DNA from: Thiotrichales bacterium
GTDB taxonomy: Bacteria > Pseudomonadota > Gammaproteobacteria > UBA5335 > SLRW01
DNA: 32,845 nucleotides
Assembly: GCA_003567955.1 (NCBI GenBank)
Contig: PWYF01000108.1
Coordinates: 1 to 32,845, forward strand
Reading direction: 5' to 3'
Notes under the pieces: generated by a model
Databases searched by the model: none
Told to the model about the DNA's origin: nothing
The model's input: the letters and a program-made list of their open reading frames with translations, nothing else
Part shown: one piece after another, positions 11,614-21,630 of the stretch
Layout of the letters: each line of letters starts with the position of its first letter
Position numbering within the stretch: the first letter of the stretch is position 1
Made by a program: the position numbers and the translations under genes

Positions 11614-12924
11614 TTACTGTGCGGCAGCAGCCGGTGTGCTACCGGCGTCGACCATGGATCGGCCGTGCTCAACAAAATATTCGAATTCCTCACGGTAATG
11701 TTTGAGGAAACTGCGGATCGGCGTGGCCGCAGCATCGCCGAAGGCGCAAATGGTACGCCCCTCGATACGCCGCGCCATATCATCGAGCTGCTCAAGATCG
11801 TCGGGGCGCCCCTGGCCATTGGCAATACGCCGGACCACCCGGTGCAACCACCCCGTGCCCTCACGACAGGGCGTGCACTGACCACAGGACTCGGCATAGT
11901 AAAAGCGCGAGATACGTTCCAGCACCTTGACCATACAGGTGTTTTCATCCATTACAATCACCGCGCCCGAGCCCAGCATGGAGCCGGCCTCGGTCACCGA
12001 GTCATAATCCATGTCGGTCTGCATCATCACGTCGCCCGGCACCACCGGCACCGAGGACCCGCCCGGGATCACCGCCTTGAGCCGGGTGCCATCGCGCATG
12101 CCGCCGGCCAGCTCCAGCAGTGTGGCGAAAGGCGTGCCCATGGGCACCTCGAAATTGCCCGGCTTGTTGACGTGCCCGCTGACCGAGAAAATCTTGGTGC
12201 CGCCATTATTGGGTTTGCCGAGCCCGGCAAACCACTCTGGCCCACGCCGCAGTATCGCCGGCACCGAGGCATAGGTTTCAGTGTTGTTAATGGTGGTGGG
12301 CTTGCCGTACAGACCAAACATGGCCGGGAACGGTGGCTTGACCCTGGGCATCCCCTTCTTGCCTTCAAGTGACTCCAGCAAGGCGGTCTCCTCGCCCACG
12401 ATGTAGGCGCCGGCCCCCAGATGGCCGTAAATATCGACGTTTATTCCGGAACCCTGGATATTCTGTCCCAACAAACCGTGCTCATAGGCTTCGGCCAGCG
12501 CCTGACTGAAACGTTGCCACGGAGTGTCCATGAATTCCCCGCGCAAATAGTTGTAGGCGACGGTGGCGCCCATGGCGTAGGCAGCAATAGCCATGCCCTC
12601 CACTACCGCATGCGGGTTGTAACGCAGGATATCCCGATCCTTGCAGGTGCCCGGCTCACTCTCGTCGGAGTTACAGACGACGTATTTCTGGCCGTCAAAA
12701 TCCTTCGGCATGAAACTCCATTTCAGCCCCGTGGGAAAACCAGCGCCACCGCGCCCGCGGAGACCGGAATCCTTGACCTGCTGGACAATCTCCGCCGGCG
12801 GGATCTTTTCCTGCAGGATCTTTTTCCACGCCTCGTAGCCACCGACCTTGAGATAGGTATCCCAGGACCATGGCTGGTCGAATTCAAGCGTGTTGTAACA
12901 AACCTGGTTCAGTATCATTCCCAC
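11614..12924 (-). CDS. nuoF: NADH-quinone oxidoreductase subunit F
   Basis: [45 protein letters not shown] motifs. Confidence 0.98.
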   Translation of the reverse strand: MGMILNQVCYNTLEFDQPWSWDTYLKVGGYEAWKKILQEKIPPAEIVQQVKDSGLRGRGGAGFPTGLKWSFMPKDFDGQKYVVCNSDESEPGTCKDRDILRYNPHAVVEGMAIAAYAMGATVAYNYLRGEFMDTPWQRFSQALAEAYEHGLLGQNIQGSGINVDIYGHLGAGAYIVGEETALLESLEGKKGMPRVKPPFPAMFGLYGKPTTINNTETYASVPAILRRGPEWFAGLGKPNNGGTKIFSVSGHVNKPGNFEVPMGTPFATLLELAGGMRDGTRLKAVIPGGSSVPVVPGDVMMQTDMDYDSVTEAGSMLGSGAVIVMDENTCMVKVLERISRFYYAESCGQCTPCREGTGWLHRVVRRIANGQGRPDDLEQLDDMARRIEGRTICAFGDAAATPIRSFLKHYREEFEYFVEHGRSMVDAGSTPAAAAQ

Positions 12925-12955
12925 TCCCGTTCCGGCAAACAGTGCCGGCGCGGCA

Positions 12956-13462
12956 TCAGTCCAGATTGTCGAGAATCTCGTCCACCTTCTCGGGGGTGAG
13001 ATTCTCGTAATAAACGTGATTAACCATCATCATGGGCGCACCGGCGCACGCGGCAAGACACTCTTCCTCGCATTTGAGATAGACCCGGCCGTCAGCCGTG
13101 CTTTGCCCCCGTGCTATACCCAGCCTGTTTTCCACATGAGCCAGAATGTCATCAGCACCGCGCAGCATGCAGGAAATATTGGTGCACACCGACACGCTGT
13201 TGCGACCCACCGGCTCAGTCTCAAGCATGGAATAGAACGTGGCCACCTCATAGACCTCAATGGGTGACATTTCCAGCACTTGCGCCACCGCATCCATCAA
13301 CGCCACGGTCAGATAGCCCCCATTGTCATGCTGGGCGGCGTGCAAGGCACTTTGCACCGCGGAACGCTTCTGGTCCGCGGGATAGCGTTTGAGTGCCGCG
13401 CGGATTTCAGCCTGTACATGGTCTGAAAGGCTGACTGCGTTCTGTCGGGATGTCTCGGCCAT
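12956..13462 (-). CDS. nuoE: NADH-quinone oxidoreductase subunit E
   Basis: [2Fe-2S] cysteine pattern CTNISCML ... [18 protein letters not shown]; start overlaps the nuoD stop region. Confidence 0.96.
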   Translation of the reverse strand: MAETSRQNAVSLSDHVQAEIRAALKRYPADQKRSAVQSALHAAQHDNGGYLTVALMDAVAQVLEMSPIEVYEVATFYSMLETEPVGRNSVSVCTNISCMLRGADDILAHVENRLGIARGQSTADGRVYLKCEEECLAACAGAPMMMVNHVYYENLTPEKVDEILDNLD

Positions 13463-14715
13463 CAGCGGTCAATCTCCCCGAAAACAATATCCTGGGTGCC
13501 GATCACCGCGACCACGTCAGCCAGCATATGACCCTGCACCATTTCATTCATGGCGGCCAGATGGGCAAAGCCCGGCGCCCGTATCTTGACCCGATAAGGC
13601 TTGTTGGCGCCATCGGACACCAGATACACGCCAAACTCTCCCTTGGGCGCTTCCACGGCCGCGTAGGCTTCGCCTTCCGGCACCGAATAACCCTCGGTGA
13701 ACAATTTGAAATGATGAATCATGGCTTCCATGTCGTGCTTCATCACCTCACGCTTCGGCGGCACGACCTTGGGCGCATCAGCCTGCACCGGGCCCGGGTT
13801 GTCACGCAGCCAGTCCACACACTGGCGCATGATGGCCACCGACTGGCGCATTTCCTCGATCCGCACCAGATAGCGGTCATAGCAGTCGCCGTTAACGCCG
13901 ACCGGTATCTGGAAGTCGAGCCGGTCATAGACCTCATAGGGTTGTTTGCGGCGCAGATCCCATTCCACCCCCGAGCCGCGTAACATCGGGCCGGTAAAGC
14001 CCAGCGCCACAGCACGTTCCGGAGAAACCTCGGCAATACCGACGGTGCGCTGTTTCCAGATACGGTTATCTGTCAGCAGCGTTTCATATTCATCAATGCA
14101 GCCGGGGAAATAATCCGTAAAGTGCTCGACAAAATCCAGCAATGACCCCTCACGGGCCTCGTTCATGCGCCTGAGTTCACTGTCACTGCGATAAGGCGAG
14201 GGCTGGTATTGCGGCATGCTGTCAGGCAGATCTCGCGCCACGCCGCCGGGGCGATAATAGGTGGCATGCATGCGAGCGCCGGAAACAGCTTCATAGCAAT
14301 CCATCAGCACTTCACGCTCACGGAAGCAATACAGAAACACCGTCATGGCGCCGATATCCAGGCCGTGCGCACCCAGCCACAGCAGATGATTGAGGATGCG
14401 GGTCATTTCATCAAACATGACCCGGATATATTGCGCCCGCAGCGGTGGCTCCAGACCCAGCAACTTCTCGATAGCCAGCACATAACCGTGTTCGTTGCAC
14501 ATCATGGACACATAATCGAGCCGGTCCATGTAACCAATGCTGTGGTTATAGGGCTTGTTCTCGGCGAGTTTTTCGGTGGCGCGGTGCAGCAGGCCGATAT
14601 GTGGATCAGCGTGCTTGATCACCTCGCCTTCCATTTCCAGCACCAGGCGCAATACACCATGTGCAGCCGGATGCTGGGGCCCGAAGTTGAGCGTGAAATT
14701 CTGGAACTCAGCCAT
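13462..14715 (-). CDS. nuoD: NADH-quinone oxidoreductase subunit D
   Basis: [22 protein letters not shown] and C-terminal [41 protein letters not shown]. Confidence 0.98.
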   Translation of the reverse strand: MAEFQNFTLNFGPQHPAAHGVLRLVLEMEGEVIKHADPHIGLLHRATEKLAENKPYNHSIGYMDRLDYVSMMCNEHGYVLAIEKLLGLEPPLRAQYIRVMFDEMTRILNHLLWLGAHGLDIGAMTVFLYCFREREVLMDCYEAVSGARMHATYYRPGGVARDLPDSMPQYQPSPYRSDSELRRMNEAREGSLLDFVEHFTDYFPGCIDEYETLLTDNRIWKQRTVGIAEVSPERAVALGFTGPMLRGSGVEWDLRRKQPYEVYDRLDFQIPVGVNGDCYDRYLVRIEEMRQSVAIMRQCVDWLRDNPGPVQADAPKVVPPKREVMKHDMEAMIHHFKLFTEGYSVPEGEAYAAVEAPKGEFGVYLVSDGANKPYRVKIRAPGFAHLAAMNEMVQGHMLADVVAVIGTQDIVFGEIDR

Positions 14716-15412
14716 CGCGACCGGCCTCCTGCGGCTCGCTCGGCGTTTGCCCGCGGGCTGCCCGAATCACCTTGGGCACCGTCACGCGTGGCTCGATAGT
14801 CACCGGCTGATAAACCACGCGCCCGCGGTCGGGGTCAAAACGCACCTCCACATGACCACTGAGCGGAAAATCCTTGCGGAAGGGATGGCCGATAAAACCA
14901 TAGTCCGTGAGTATCCGGCGCAGGTCCGGATGACCTTCGAAGTGAATACCGAACAGATCAAAGGCCTCGCGTTCGAACCAGTTGGCCGCCGGCCAGATAT
15001 CCACCACGCTGGGCACCACGGGGAATTGCGTTTGCTCCGCGTAAACTCGCAGACGCAGACGGCGGTTGTGTTCAAGTGACAACAGATGGCAGACCACGGC
15101 AAAACGCTGCGGCGAATCACGTTCGGGATCATCCTCACCCTGGTAATACTCAACACCACGGCTGTAGCCAAGCTCGGTGGAATCCTCGGTCGTCCACTCA
15201 GCATCACCATAGGCGAGATAATCCACGCCACACAGGTCACTGAGCTGGGCGAAAGCGAAGCCGGGATCATCACGGAGCACCCGGGCAACGTCACGGTACT
15301 GCGCCACAGGCGCTTCCATCGTGACCTCGCCTGTGGCCGGCGCGTGGCTGACCACAGCATCGCTGAAGCGACTCTGCAGGGCCTCGGCCAGTTTGGCCAT
15401 GTGTTCGCTCAT
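14708..15412 (-). CDS. nuoC: NADH-quinone oxidoreductase subunit C
   Basis: ERE[A][43 protein letters not shown] signature; separate from nuoD. Confidence 0.97.
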   Translation of the reverse strand: MSEHMAKLAEALQSRFSDAVVSHAPATGEVTMEAPVAQYRDVARVLRDDPGFAFAQLSDLCGVDYLAYGDAEWTTEDSTELGYSRGVEYYQGEDDPERDSPQRFAVVCHLLSLEHNRRLRLRVYAEQTQFPVVPSVVDIWPAANWFEREAFDLFGIHFEGHPDLRRILTDYGFIGHPFRKDFPLSGHVEVRFDPDRGRVVYQPVTIEPRVTVPKVIRAARGQTPSEPQEAGRDG

Positions 15413-15433
15413 ACCCGGTTTCCCGACTGCGGA

Positions 15434-15913
15434 TTACTGGCGCGCTATGGTATTGGTGCGCCGGATCTTGTTCTGCAACTGCACAATGCCGTACATCAAT
15501 GCCTCGGCCGTGGGCGGACAGCCCGGCACATAGATATCCACAGGCACAATACGATCACACCCGCGGGTCACGGCGTAGGAATAATGATAATAGCCCCCGC
15601 CATTGGCGCAGGAGCCCATGGAAATCACCCAGCGTGGCTCCGGCATCTGGTCGTAGACCTTGCGCAACGCCGGCGCCATCTTGTTGACCAGGGTGCCGGC
15701 CACAATCATGACATCAGACTGGCGCGGACTGGGGCGAAAGATGACGCCGAAGCGATCCAGGTCGTAACGGGCGGCACCGGCGTGCATCATTTCCACCGCG
15801 CAGCAGGCCAGGCCAAAGGTCATCGGCCACATGGACCCGGTCCTGGCCCAGTTGACCAGCCGATCCACCGAAGTGGTCACCACGCCTCTTTCAAGAACGC
15901 CTTCTACTCCCAT
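15434..15913 (-). CDS. nuoB: NADH-quinone oxidoreductase subunit B
   Basis: [76 protein letters not shown]; start MGVEGVLE at 15913 (ORF track start 15934), overlapping the nuoA stop. Confidence 0.96.
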   Translation of the reverse strand: MGVEGVLERGVVTTSVDRLVNWARTGSMWPMTFGLACCAVEMMHAGAARYDLDRFGVIFRPSPRQSDVMIVAGTLVNKMAPALRKVYDQMPEPRWVISMGSCANGGGYYHYSYAVTRGCDRIVPVDIYVPGCPPTAEALMYGIVQLQNKIRRTNTIARQ

Positions 15914-16260
15914 TCCAGCGCGCCTTTTTTCCATTCATAAATAAAGCCGACCACCAGCAGCCCCAGGAAAACCAGCATGGCCAGTGCCCCGAACAACCCG
16001 ATCTCTTCAAGCACTACGGCCCAGGGAAACAGGAAGGCAATTTCCAGATCGAAAATAATGAACAGAATGGCCACAAGATAGTAACGCACGTCGAATTTCA
16101 TGCGCGCATCTTCAAAGGCCTCAAAGCCACATTCATAAGGGGAGAGTTTTTCGCTGTCGGGTTTGCGCGGGCCGAGTATGAAACCCAGCCCCAGCGGCAC
16201 CACCGCAAACAGCATGCCCAGCACCAGAAAAATCAGAATGGGCAAATAGTTTTCAAGCAT
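15904..16260 (-). CDS. nuoA: NADH-quinone oxidoreductase subunit A
   Basis: [53 protein letters not shown]; likely start MLENYLPI at 16260 rather than 16329. Confidence 0.95.
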   Translation of the reverse strand: MLENYLPILIFLVLGMLFAVVPLGLGFILGPRKPDSEKLSPYECGFEAFEDARMKFDVRYYLVAILFIIFDLEIAFLFPWAVVLEEIGLFGALAMLVFLGLLVVGFIYEWKKGALEWE

Positions 16261-16518
16261 TGCCTTCGCCTGTTGTGGTGACAGCACCTGCAGTGACTGC
16301 CCCGGCGGAAACCCGGGCGCCCGACACATATGCCCGCCGCCCCGTTATGACCTGTCTCAAACCCGGCCGGCAGCTGCCTGTCCAGCTCACCAGCGTCGGC
16401 CATCCATGCCTGACTTGCTCTACCCGAGCCGTTTTCCGGAAGCGGGCGGACATCGGGTCCGCAAGCTACCGAACCCGGACACACCGGAATGCCGTGAGGG
16501 CATCCCGGCGCCTGTTCA

Positions 16519-16603
16519 TGGTGCCGAAGGCCGGACTCGAACCGGCACGGCTTTCGCCACTACCACCTCAAGATAGCGTGTCTACCAATTCCACCACTTC
16601 GGC
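16519..16603 (-). tRNA. leuU: tRNA-Leu (anticodon GAG), CCA encoded
   Basis: Minus strand gccgaagtggtggaattggtagacacgctatcttgaggtggtagtggcgaaagccgtgccggttcgagtccggccttcggcacca: acceptor gccgaag/cttcggc, anticodon stem ctatc/ggtag with loop ttGAGgt, long variable region, T-loop gttcgag. Confidence 0.96.
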
Positions 16604-16691
16604 CAGAAATTACCCCGGTATATCGGAGCAGCGCCATTGTAACCGTCTTGCCGGCCCTGTTCCCAGTGCGCAAGCAAACAGAATCACAAAA

Positions 16692-17051
16692 TCAGTCGGG
16701 CAACCCGGGCATATCCCCGCCATCAGGCTGTTCCCGGGCAGGCTGCTCCTCGACAGGCGCTGGCTGCTCCAGCTGCACTTCTTCGACCGGCGAGCGCTCA
16801 ACCACGCTGCCAGGCCCTTCCTGATTCAGGAACAGATACCCCAGCCCCAGGCTGGTAAAGAAAAACAACGTAGCCAGCACCGCCGTGGTCTTGCTGAGGA
16901 AAGTAGCCACACCGCGCGCGCCAAACACCGTAGCCGAGGCCCCGCTGCCAAAAGCGGCGCCGGCGTCGGCCCCCTTGCCATGCTGGAGCAGCACCAGGGT
17001 GACCAGTGACAAACCCAGCAGCACGTGTACTGTAAGAAGAAAGGCAACCAT
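16692..17051 (-). CDS. secG: preprotein translocase subunit SecG
   Basis: [61 protein letters not shown], hallmark SecG; start shortened from 17117 to ATG at 17051. Confidence 0.95.
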   Translation of the reverse strand: MVAFLLTVHVLLGLSLVTLVLLQHGKGADAGAAFGSGASATVFGARGVATFLSKTTAVLATLFFFTSLGLGYLFLNQEGPGSVVERSPVEEVQLEQPAPVEEQPAREQPDGGDMPGLPD

Positions 17052-17070
17052 AAATAATTCCGTTGCGTTA

Positions 17071-17835
17071 TCAGGTGCGCGTCGCCGAAGCCGCGCGTGC
17101 AATAGCCAGAAAATCATCCGCCTTCAACGAGGCGCCGCCAATCAGGCCGCCATCAATATCTTCCATGGCAAAGAGCTCGGCGGCACTATCCGGCTTGACG
17201 CTGCCGCCATAGATTATGCGCAAGCGGCGCGCAATTGTACCATCCTGACGAGCAACCCGCTCACGAATGAAAGCATGCACCGCCTGGGCCTGCTCGGGAC
17301 TGGCGCTGTGGCCGGTGCCTATGGCCCACACCGGCTCATAGGCAATCACCGCCGCCGTCAGCGTAAACACACCGGCCACACCCAGCACAGCGTCAAGCTG
17401 GGCAGCAATCACTTCTTCGGTACGCCCGGCATCACGATCTTCCAGCGTCTCACCCACACACAGCACCGGCTGCAACGCGTACATCTGGCTCTGACGGAAC
17501 TTGGCCGATACCATTTCGTCAGTCTCGCCGAACAGAGTCCGGCGCTCAGAGTGCCCCACCAGCACGTAACGGCACTCCATATCAGACAGCATCCGGGCAC
17601 TGACCTCACCGGTAAATGCCCCGTCATCATGCTCGCTGAGATTCTGCGCACCCAGCCCGATATCCGTTGAAGCCAGCGCGGCGCGAGCCTGTTCGATATA
17701 GACATGGGGCGGGCAAATAGCCAGCTCCACGTCCGCACATTGGCGGGCACCCGCGACAACCCCGGCCAGCAGGGCCTGATTGAACTGACGGGAACCGTTC
17801 ATCTTCCAGTTGGCGGCGACAAGCGGAGTGCGCAT
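17071..17835 (-). CDS. tpiA: triosephosphate isomerase
   Basis: [50 protein letters not shown] motifs. Confidence 0.98.
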   Translation of the reverse strand: MRTPLVAANWKMNGSRQFNQALLAGVVAGARQCADVELAICPPHVYIEQARAALASTDIGLGAQNLSEHDDGAFTGEVSARMLSDMECRYVLVGHSERRTLFGETDEMVSAKFRQSQMYALQPVLCVGETLEDRDAGRTEEVIAAQLDAVLGVAGVFTLTAAVIAYEPVWAIGTGHSASPEQAQAVHAFIRERVARQDGTIARRLRIIYGGSVKPDSAAELFAMEDIDGGLIGGASLKADDFLAIARAASATRT

Positions 17836-18040
17836 AGATGCCTCGCTGCGGTGAAATCGCCGGCAGCTTACCTGCGAGCGGGGTATAAATCAATCTGACA
17901 AGCCCCGCTTCAGGCATCTGCAAGGCGGGTTGACGGCGCGCCTGCAATGGCGCATGAATGTGCAAGCAAGCGGCGACCATAACGGTCCGACAACCCGGGA
18001 CACAAGCAATCACCAGGCAATACAGCCGGGAGCAACCATC

Positions 18041-18928
18041 ATGCATCGCATTTCCCTGAGCACGACACCCCTGCTTCTGTTGCTTGTCGGTTTGCTGTGG
18101 CCGACAGGAATTCCGGCCAGCACCGCTTCAAACGATGCAATCAGCGCGGTCTACGCCCCCTATGCCGAACTGTTGTCGGACTTCCTGGTTGAAAAAGACC
18201 TGCCTGACGACGGCCTGGTCAGTGCGTTTGACTATGAGGCCGCGTTAGCCGACGAGGCCACAGACCAGCGCCTGCAACGCCAGCATGAAATGCTTGCGGC
18301 TTTTGATACTGACACCCTGAACTCACGCGAAAAAGCCATTGCCTTCTGGCTCAACGCCTATAACTTTTTCATGCTGGCCCAGATCCTGGAGGAACGCCCG
18401 GGTGGCAGTCTGATTACCTCCGTATGGGACTATGGCGGACGCATCAATCCTTTGCGAAGCAACATATTTGAACGTGAACTGTTTGATGTCGGCGGGCAAA
18501 AGTACAGTCTGGACGGGATCGAAAAAGGCATTTTACTCGGGGATCAATACAAGCAACGCGACTGGTTCGAGGCCCGCGTTCATTTTGCGGTCAATTGCGC
18601 CTCAGTGGGCTGCCCGCCCCTGCGTCAGCAAATTTATACGCCCGATAACGTGGACCACCTGATGAGCGAGAACACCCGCCGGGCCTTTAACACGCCCCGC
18701 CAGCTCAGGGTGGAAGGCAACACGCTCTACCTAACCCGGCTTTTCGACTGGTATGAGGATCACTTTACAAGAGAAGCCGGTTCAATTCGTGAGTTTATAC
18801 AGGCCTACGCCGATCAGACCGTGATAGAAGACATCCAGCAGGCCGACACTATCCGTCACATCACTTACGACTGGTCGCTTAACAAACCGGCCAACTTCGA
18901 TGAATTCAGTCAAGGCGCCAGTCGCTGA
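18041..18928 (+). CDS. DUF547 domain-containing secreted/periplasmic protein
   Basis: N-terminal signal-like MHRISLSTTPLLLLLVGLLWPTGIPAS; REKAIAFWLNAYNFFML, VHFAVNCASVGCPPLR motifs typical of DUF547; ATG 18041 preceded by ggagcaaccatc. Confidence 0.88.
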   Translation: MHRISLSTTPLLLLLVGLLWPTGIPASTASNDAISAVYAPYAELLSDFLVEKDLPDDGLVSAFDYEAALADEATDQRLQRQHEMLAAFDTDTLNSREKAIAFWLNAYNFFMLAQILEERPGGSLITSVWDYGGRINPLRSNIFERELFDVGGQKYSLDGIEKGILLGDQYKQRDWFEARVHFAVNCASVGCPPLRQQIYTPDNVDHLMSENTRRAFNTPRQLRVEGNTLYLTRLFDWYEDHFTREAGSIREFIQAYADQTVIEDIQQADTIRHITYDWSLNKPANFDEFSQGASR

Positions 18929-19527
18929 ATCCGCCAACGCTCTCCCCGTCGCTCGTAACTGAATCGATCGTGCATGCGAGCCCCGCGTGACAACCAGAAT
19001 TCAACTCTGTGTGGCACTACACAGAACCCGCCCCAGTGCGGAGGCCGGGGCACCGCGCGATCCTGGTACTCGCGCTCCAACCGGGCCATTCGCTGTTCCA
19101 GAAACGCCCGGCTTTCCACTACCTGACTCTGGGGCGAGGCCCATGCCCCCAGCTGGCTGTCGCGGGGCCGGCTGGCAAAATAGGCATCGGAATCCGCCGC
19201 CGGGAGCTTGCGGGCCTCCCCTTCCAGGCGCACCTGTTGGCCCAGGCGATCCCACCAGAAAACCAGTGCACAGTGGGGGTTATGGATCAGCTCGCGCCCC
19301 TTACGGCTTTCATAGTTGGTATAAAACACCAGCCCTTCATCCCGAATCTCCTTGAGCAGGACAATCCTTGCCGACGGCCGTCCCCGGGCGTCCACACTGC
19401 TCAACGTCATGGCGGTACGATCCACCAGCCCGGCATCTTCGGTAAGGGCAAACCAGTCACGGAACTGGGTGACGGGGTTATCAGCCAGATCACCGGTATC
19501 CAGCCCCTGGTTAACATTTGCCTGCAT
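18910..19527 (-). CDS. pdxH: pyridoxamine 5'-phosphate oxidase
   Basis: ARIVLLKEIRDEGLVFYTNYESRKGRELIHNPHCALVFWW ... RPRDSQLGAWASPQSQVV ... PPHWGGFCVVPHRVEFW ... RLHDR-like/RMHDRF, C-terminal RIQRLAP. Confidence 0.97.
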   Translation of the reverse strand: MQANVNQGLDTGDLADNPVTQFRDWFALTEDAGLVDRTAMTLSSVDARGRPSARIVLLKEIRDEGLVFYTNYESRKGRELIHNPHCALVFWWDRLGQQVRLEGEARKLPAADSDAYFASRPRDSQLGAWASPQSQVVESRAFLEQRMARLEREYQDRAVPRPPHWGGFCVVPHRVEFWLSRGARMHDRFSYERRGERWRIQRLAP

Positions 19528-19717
19528 CGGTTTTCTCCATAACCAGCACGAATGCCGGGGTGCATTCTAACCCCTCACCGGAACCGAAATCACCGTCGAG
19601 GGCATCGACAAGTGCGCCTCGACAGAGATTTTCAACCCCGATTGTTTGGGCGTATGATGAACTGCGGAGAAACTCCTGGGCGTTTCATCAAGATGAGCGC
19701 CACGGAAGGAAGCTTTG

Positions 19718-20464
19718 ATGAAGCAGACTTTTGGAAATTTCGGCGTCACCGAGCTGCGCAATGCCTGCAGCCGGTGTTCACTGGCACAGCTGTGTCTGCC
19801 CATGGGTTTGAGCGAAGCCCAGACCCGCCGACTCGAAAACCTGGTCCAGCCCAGCTCGCCACTGCACGCGGACGATCATCTTTTTCGTATCGATGACCCC
19901 TTCAACTCTCTCTATGCCTTGCGCTCCGGATGTTTCAAGAGCTATACCGTGGACAGCGATGGCCGTGAGCAGGTGCTGGGCTTTCATCTCCCCGGGGAGA
20001 TGATGGGCCTGGATGCCATCTACGCCGGCCGCCATCGCTGCAACGCCGTGGCGCTGGACACCGGCACGGTTTGCGAGTTGCCCTTTGACGAGCTCACACG
20101 CCTGGCTGCCGAGATACCGGAATTGCAACAGCAGATCATGCGCCTGTTGAGCAAGGACATCTCTACCCTGGAAGACCTGGTAGCCGATCACACCGCCGAT
20201 GAGCGTCTGGCCGCGTTTCTGCTCGGGCTGTCTTCCCGCTATCAACACCGCGGCTATTCAGCCACTCGTTTCAGACTGGCCATGCCCCGTCGCGACATCG
20301 CCAACTATTTGCGTTTGGCACCGGAAACAGTCAGCCGCATCCTCGCCCGCTTCCAGGAAGACGGTCTGCTTGCCGTCGAACGCCGCGACATGGAGCTGCT
20401 GGACCTGCAAACCCTCAAAGCAGTCGCCGGCGAAGCCCATAAACTTGTTGCGGCGCAAAATTAA
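19718..20464 (+). CDS. fnr: FNR/ANR-family oxygen-responsive transcriptional regulator (Crp/Fnr superfamily)
   Basis: N-terminal cysteine cluster NACSRCSLAQLC plus the internal TVCELPF Cys as in FNR; C-terminal HTH RRDIANYLRLAPETVSRILARFQEDG (E..SR recognition helix). Confidence 0.92.
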   Translation: MKQTFGNFGVTELRNACSRCSLAQLCLPMGLSEAQTRRLENLVQPSSPLHADDHLFRIDDPFNSLYALRSGCFKSYTVDSDGREQVLGFHLPGEMMGLDAIYAGRHRCNAVALDTGTVCELPFDELTRLAAEIPELQQQIMRLLSKDISTLEDLVADHTADERLAAFLLGLSSRYQHRGYSATRFRLAMPRRDIANYLRLAPETVSRILARFQEDGLLAVERRDMELLDLQTLKAVAGEAHKLVAAQN

Positions 20465-20470
20465 AATAAG

Positions 20471-20693
20471 CGTTTTAGGTGTTAGGTGTTAGGTGTTAGG
20501 TTTTAGGTCGCGGGAATGACTGTTGCCGGTCTGACAGGCTGCGACACGCGCCGACAGGCACAACGAAAAAAGCGGGCCCGAGGGCCCGCTTTTTTTATTA
20601 ATACACGTTATCGGCGCGTGTCGCGGATTTTCGGTTCTGCAACGCGCTTGTTCGCGACTTAAAACCTAACACCTAACACCTAAAACCTAAAAC
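20471..20693. repeat. nested large inverted repeat (palindromic element) with heptamer tandem arms
   Basis: Left arm 20471-20512 cgttttaggtgttaggtgttaggtgttaggttttaggtcgcg versus reverse complement of 20652-20693 cgttttaggttttaggtgttaggtgttaggttttaagtcgcg: 40/42 matches. Middle arms gcgacacgcgccga (20541-20554) and tcggcgcgtgtcgc (20611-20624) are perfect inverted repeats. The arms are concentric, centred near 20582. Confidence 0.93.
20566..20597. terminator. bidirectional Rho-independent terminator
   Basis: aaaaaagcgggcccgagggcccgcttttttt: GC-rich stem agcgggccc/gggcccgct flanked by A-tract and T-tract, between convergent fnr and methyltransferase genes. Confidence 0.9.
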
Positions 20694-21598
20694 GCCTTCC
20701 GTACCAACACCCAACTGCGGATCGGGACGCCGCACTGTTCTTCGAGCACCTCAAAGCCTCGCCTGCGGGCCTCCTCTGCGAAATCCATACGGTGCCAGGC
20801 TTTCAGAAAAGGCTCATGCACACTGTGCATCAGGCGCCGGAAATACAGGCCCCGCCAGCCATAGCGCCGCCACAATTGCCAGCCTGACAACTGCATCTGC
20901 AATGGCGACGGCTCGGCCACTACAAGCTTGCCCCCGGGGTGCAGTACGCGGGCCAGTTCATCCAGCGCCTGACATACCGAACGGGGTGGCATTTCATGCA
21001 GCAAAAACACCACTGCGGCGCCATCGAAGTACTGATCCGGTGCGGGGATATCTTCGGCCAGCCCCTGCAACAGCCGCACATCTTCGTGATCGCTGGCGGC
21101 ATGTCGCAGCATGTAGGGGGAAATATCCAGCCCCCACACTTCCGGGACGCCGGCACTCAGGACTGCCCCGGCATTGCGGGCACTGCCACAACCCACATCA
21201 ATTACGCGTCGACAATCACGCAGTTGGTTGACCAGCATGCGCCGTACCCGAACCATTTCCCCCAGCATCGAGAACTCGAAACCGGTGACATAGCCCCGGG
21301 TGATGCAATTGGAGTAATTGCCATTGGGCACCCCGTGAAATTCCTGCAGAACATAACGCGGTATACGCTCACGGCCTGGCATATCTTCAGGCAGAGCGAC
21401 CCGGTGACGACGCCTGGACAAGGCATGGCGAATCACTTGAGGCAAAGACAGTGGGCGCCCCCCGCGCCGGCGATCAGGCCAGGTGTCCGGCAATTCCGCC
21501 CGCGCCCAGTCAGACGACAACGGCGCAGCCGCTTCCGACGGTCGCGCGTGGCTCTTGAAATGCACTGCCGTAGACGAGGATTGCTGCTGACCGTTCAT
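20687..21598 (-). CDS. class I SAM-dependent methyltransferase
   Basis: Motif I RRVIDVGCGSARNAGAVL, LDISPYMLRHA, RVLHPGGKLVVAEPSPLQ; stop codon TAG lies in the repeat arm. Confidence 0.88.
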   Translation of the reverse strand: MNGQQQSSSTAVHFKSHARPSEAAAPLSSDWARAELPDTWPDRRRGGRPLSLPQVIRHALSRRRHRVALPEDMPGRERIPRYVLQEFHGVPNGNYSNCITRGYVTGFEFSMLGEMVRVRRMLVNQLRDCRRVIDVGCGSARNAGAVLSAGVPEVWGLDISPYMLRHAASDHEDVRLLQGLAEDIPAPDQYFDGAAVVFLLHEMPPRSVCQALDELARVLHPGGKLVVAEPSPLQMQLSGWQLWRRYGWRGLYFRRLMHSVHEPFLKAWHRMDFAEEARRRGFEVLEEQCGVPIRSWVLVRKAF

Positions 21599-21630
21599 TG
21601 TTCACCCGAATAGATGACAGGGGTTCATCA

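Noticed and set aside
16260-17009. 249-aa + strand ORF
   Set aside because: Runs antisense through tRNA-Leu and secG; no recognisable domain, shadow ORF.
19550-19567. Small hairpin gaatgc-cggggt-gcattc upstream of pdxH
   Set aside because: Only 6 bp, no T-tract or known riboswitch-like context; could be chance.
19528-19717. Possible FNR box (TTGATnnnnATCAA) in the pdxH-fnr divergent region
   Set aside because: Only half-site-like atcaa found; no convincing palindrome by eye.
20471-20512. Heptamer repeats considered as a CRISPR array or telomere
   Set aside because: Contiguous 7-nt units without spacers, only a few copies, internal to a chromosome-like gene neighbourhood; better described as arms of a palindrome.
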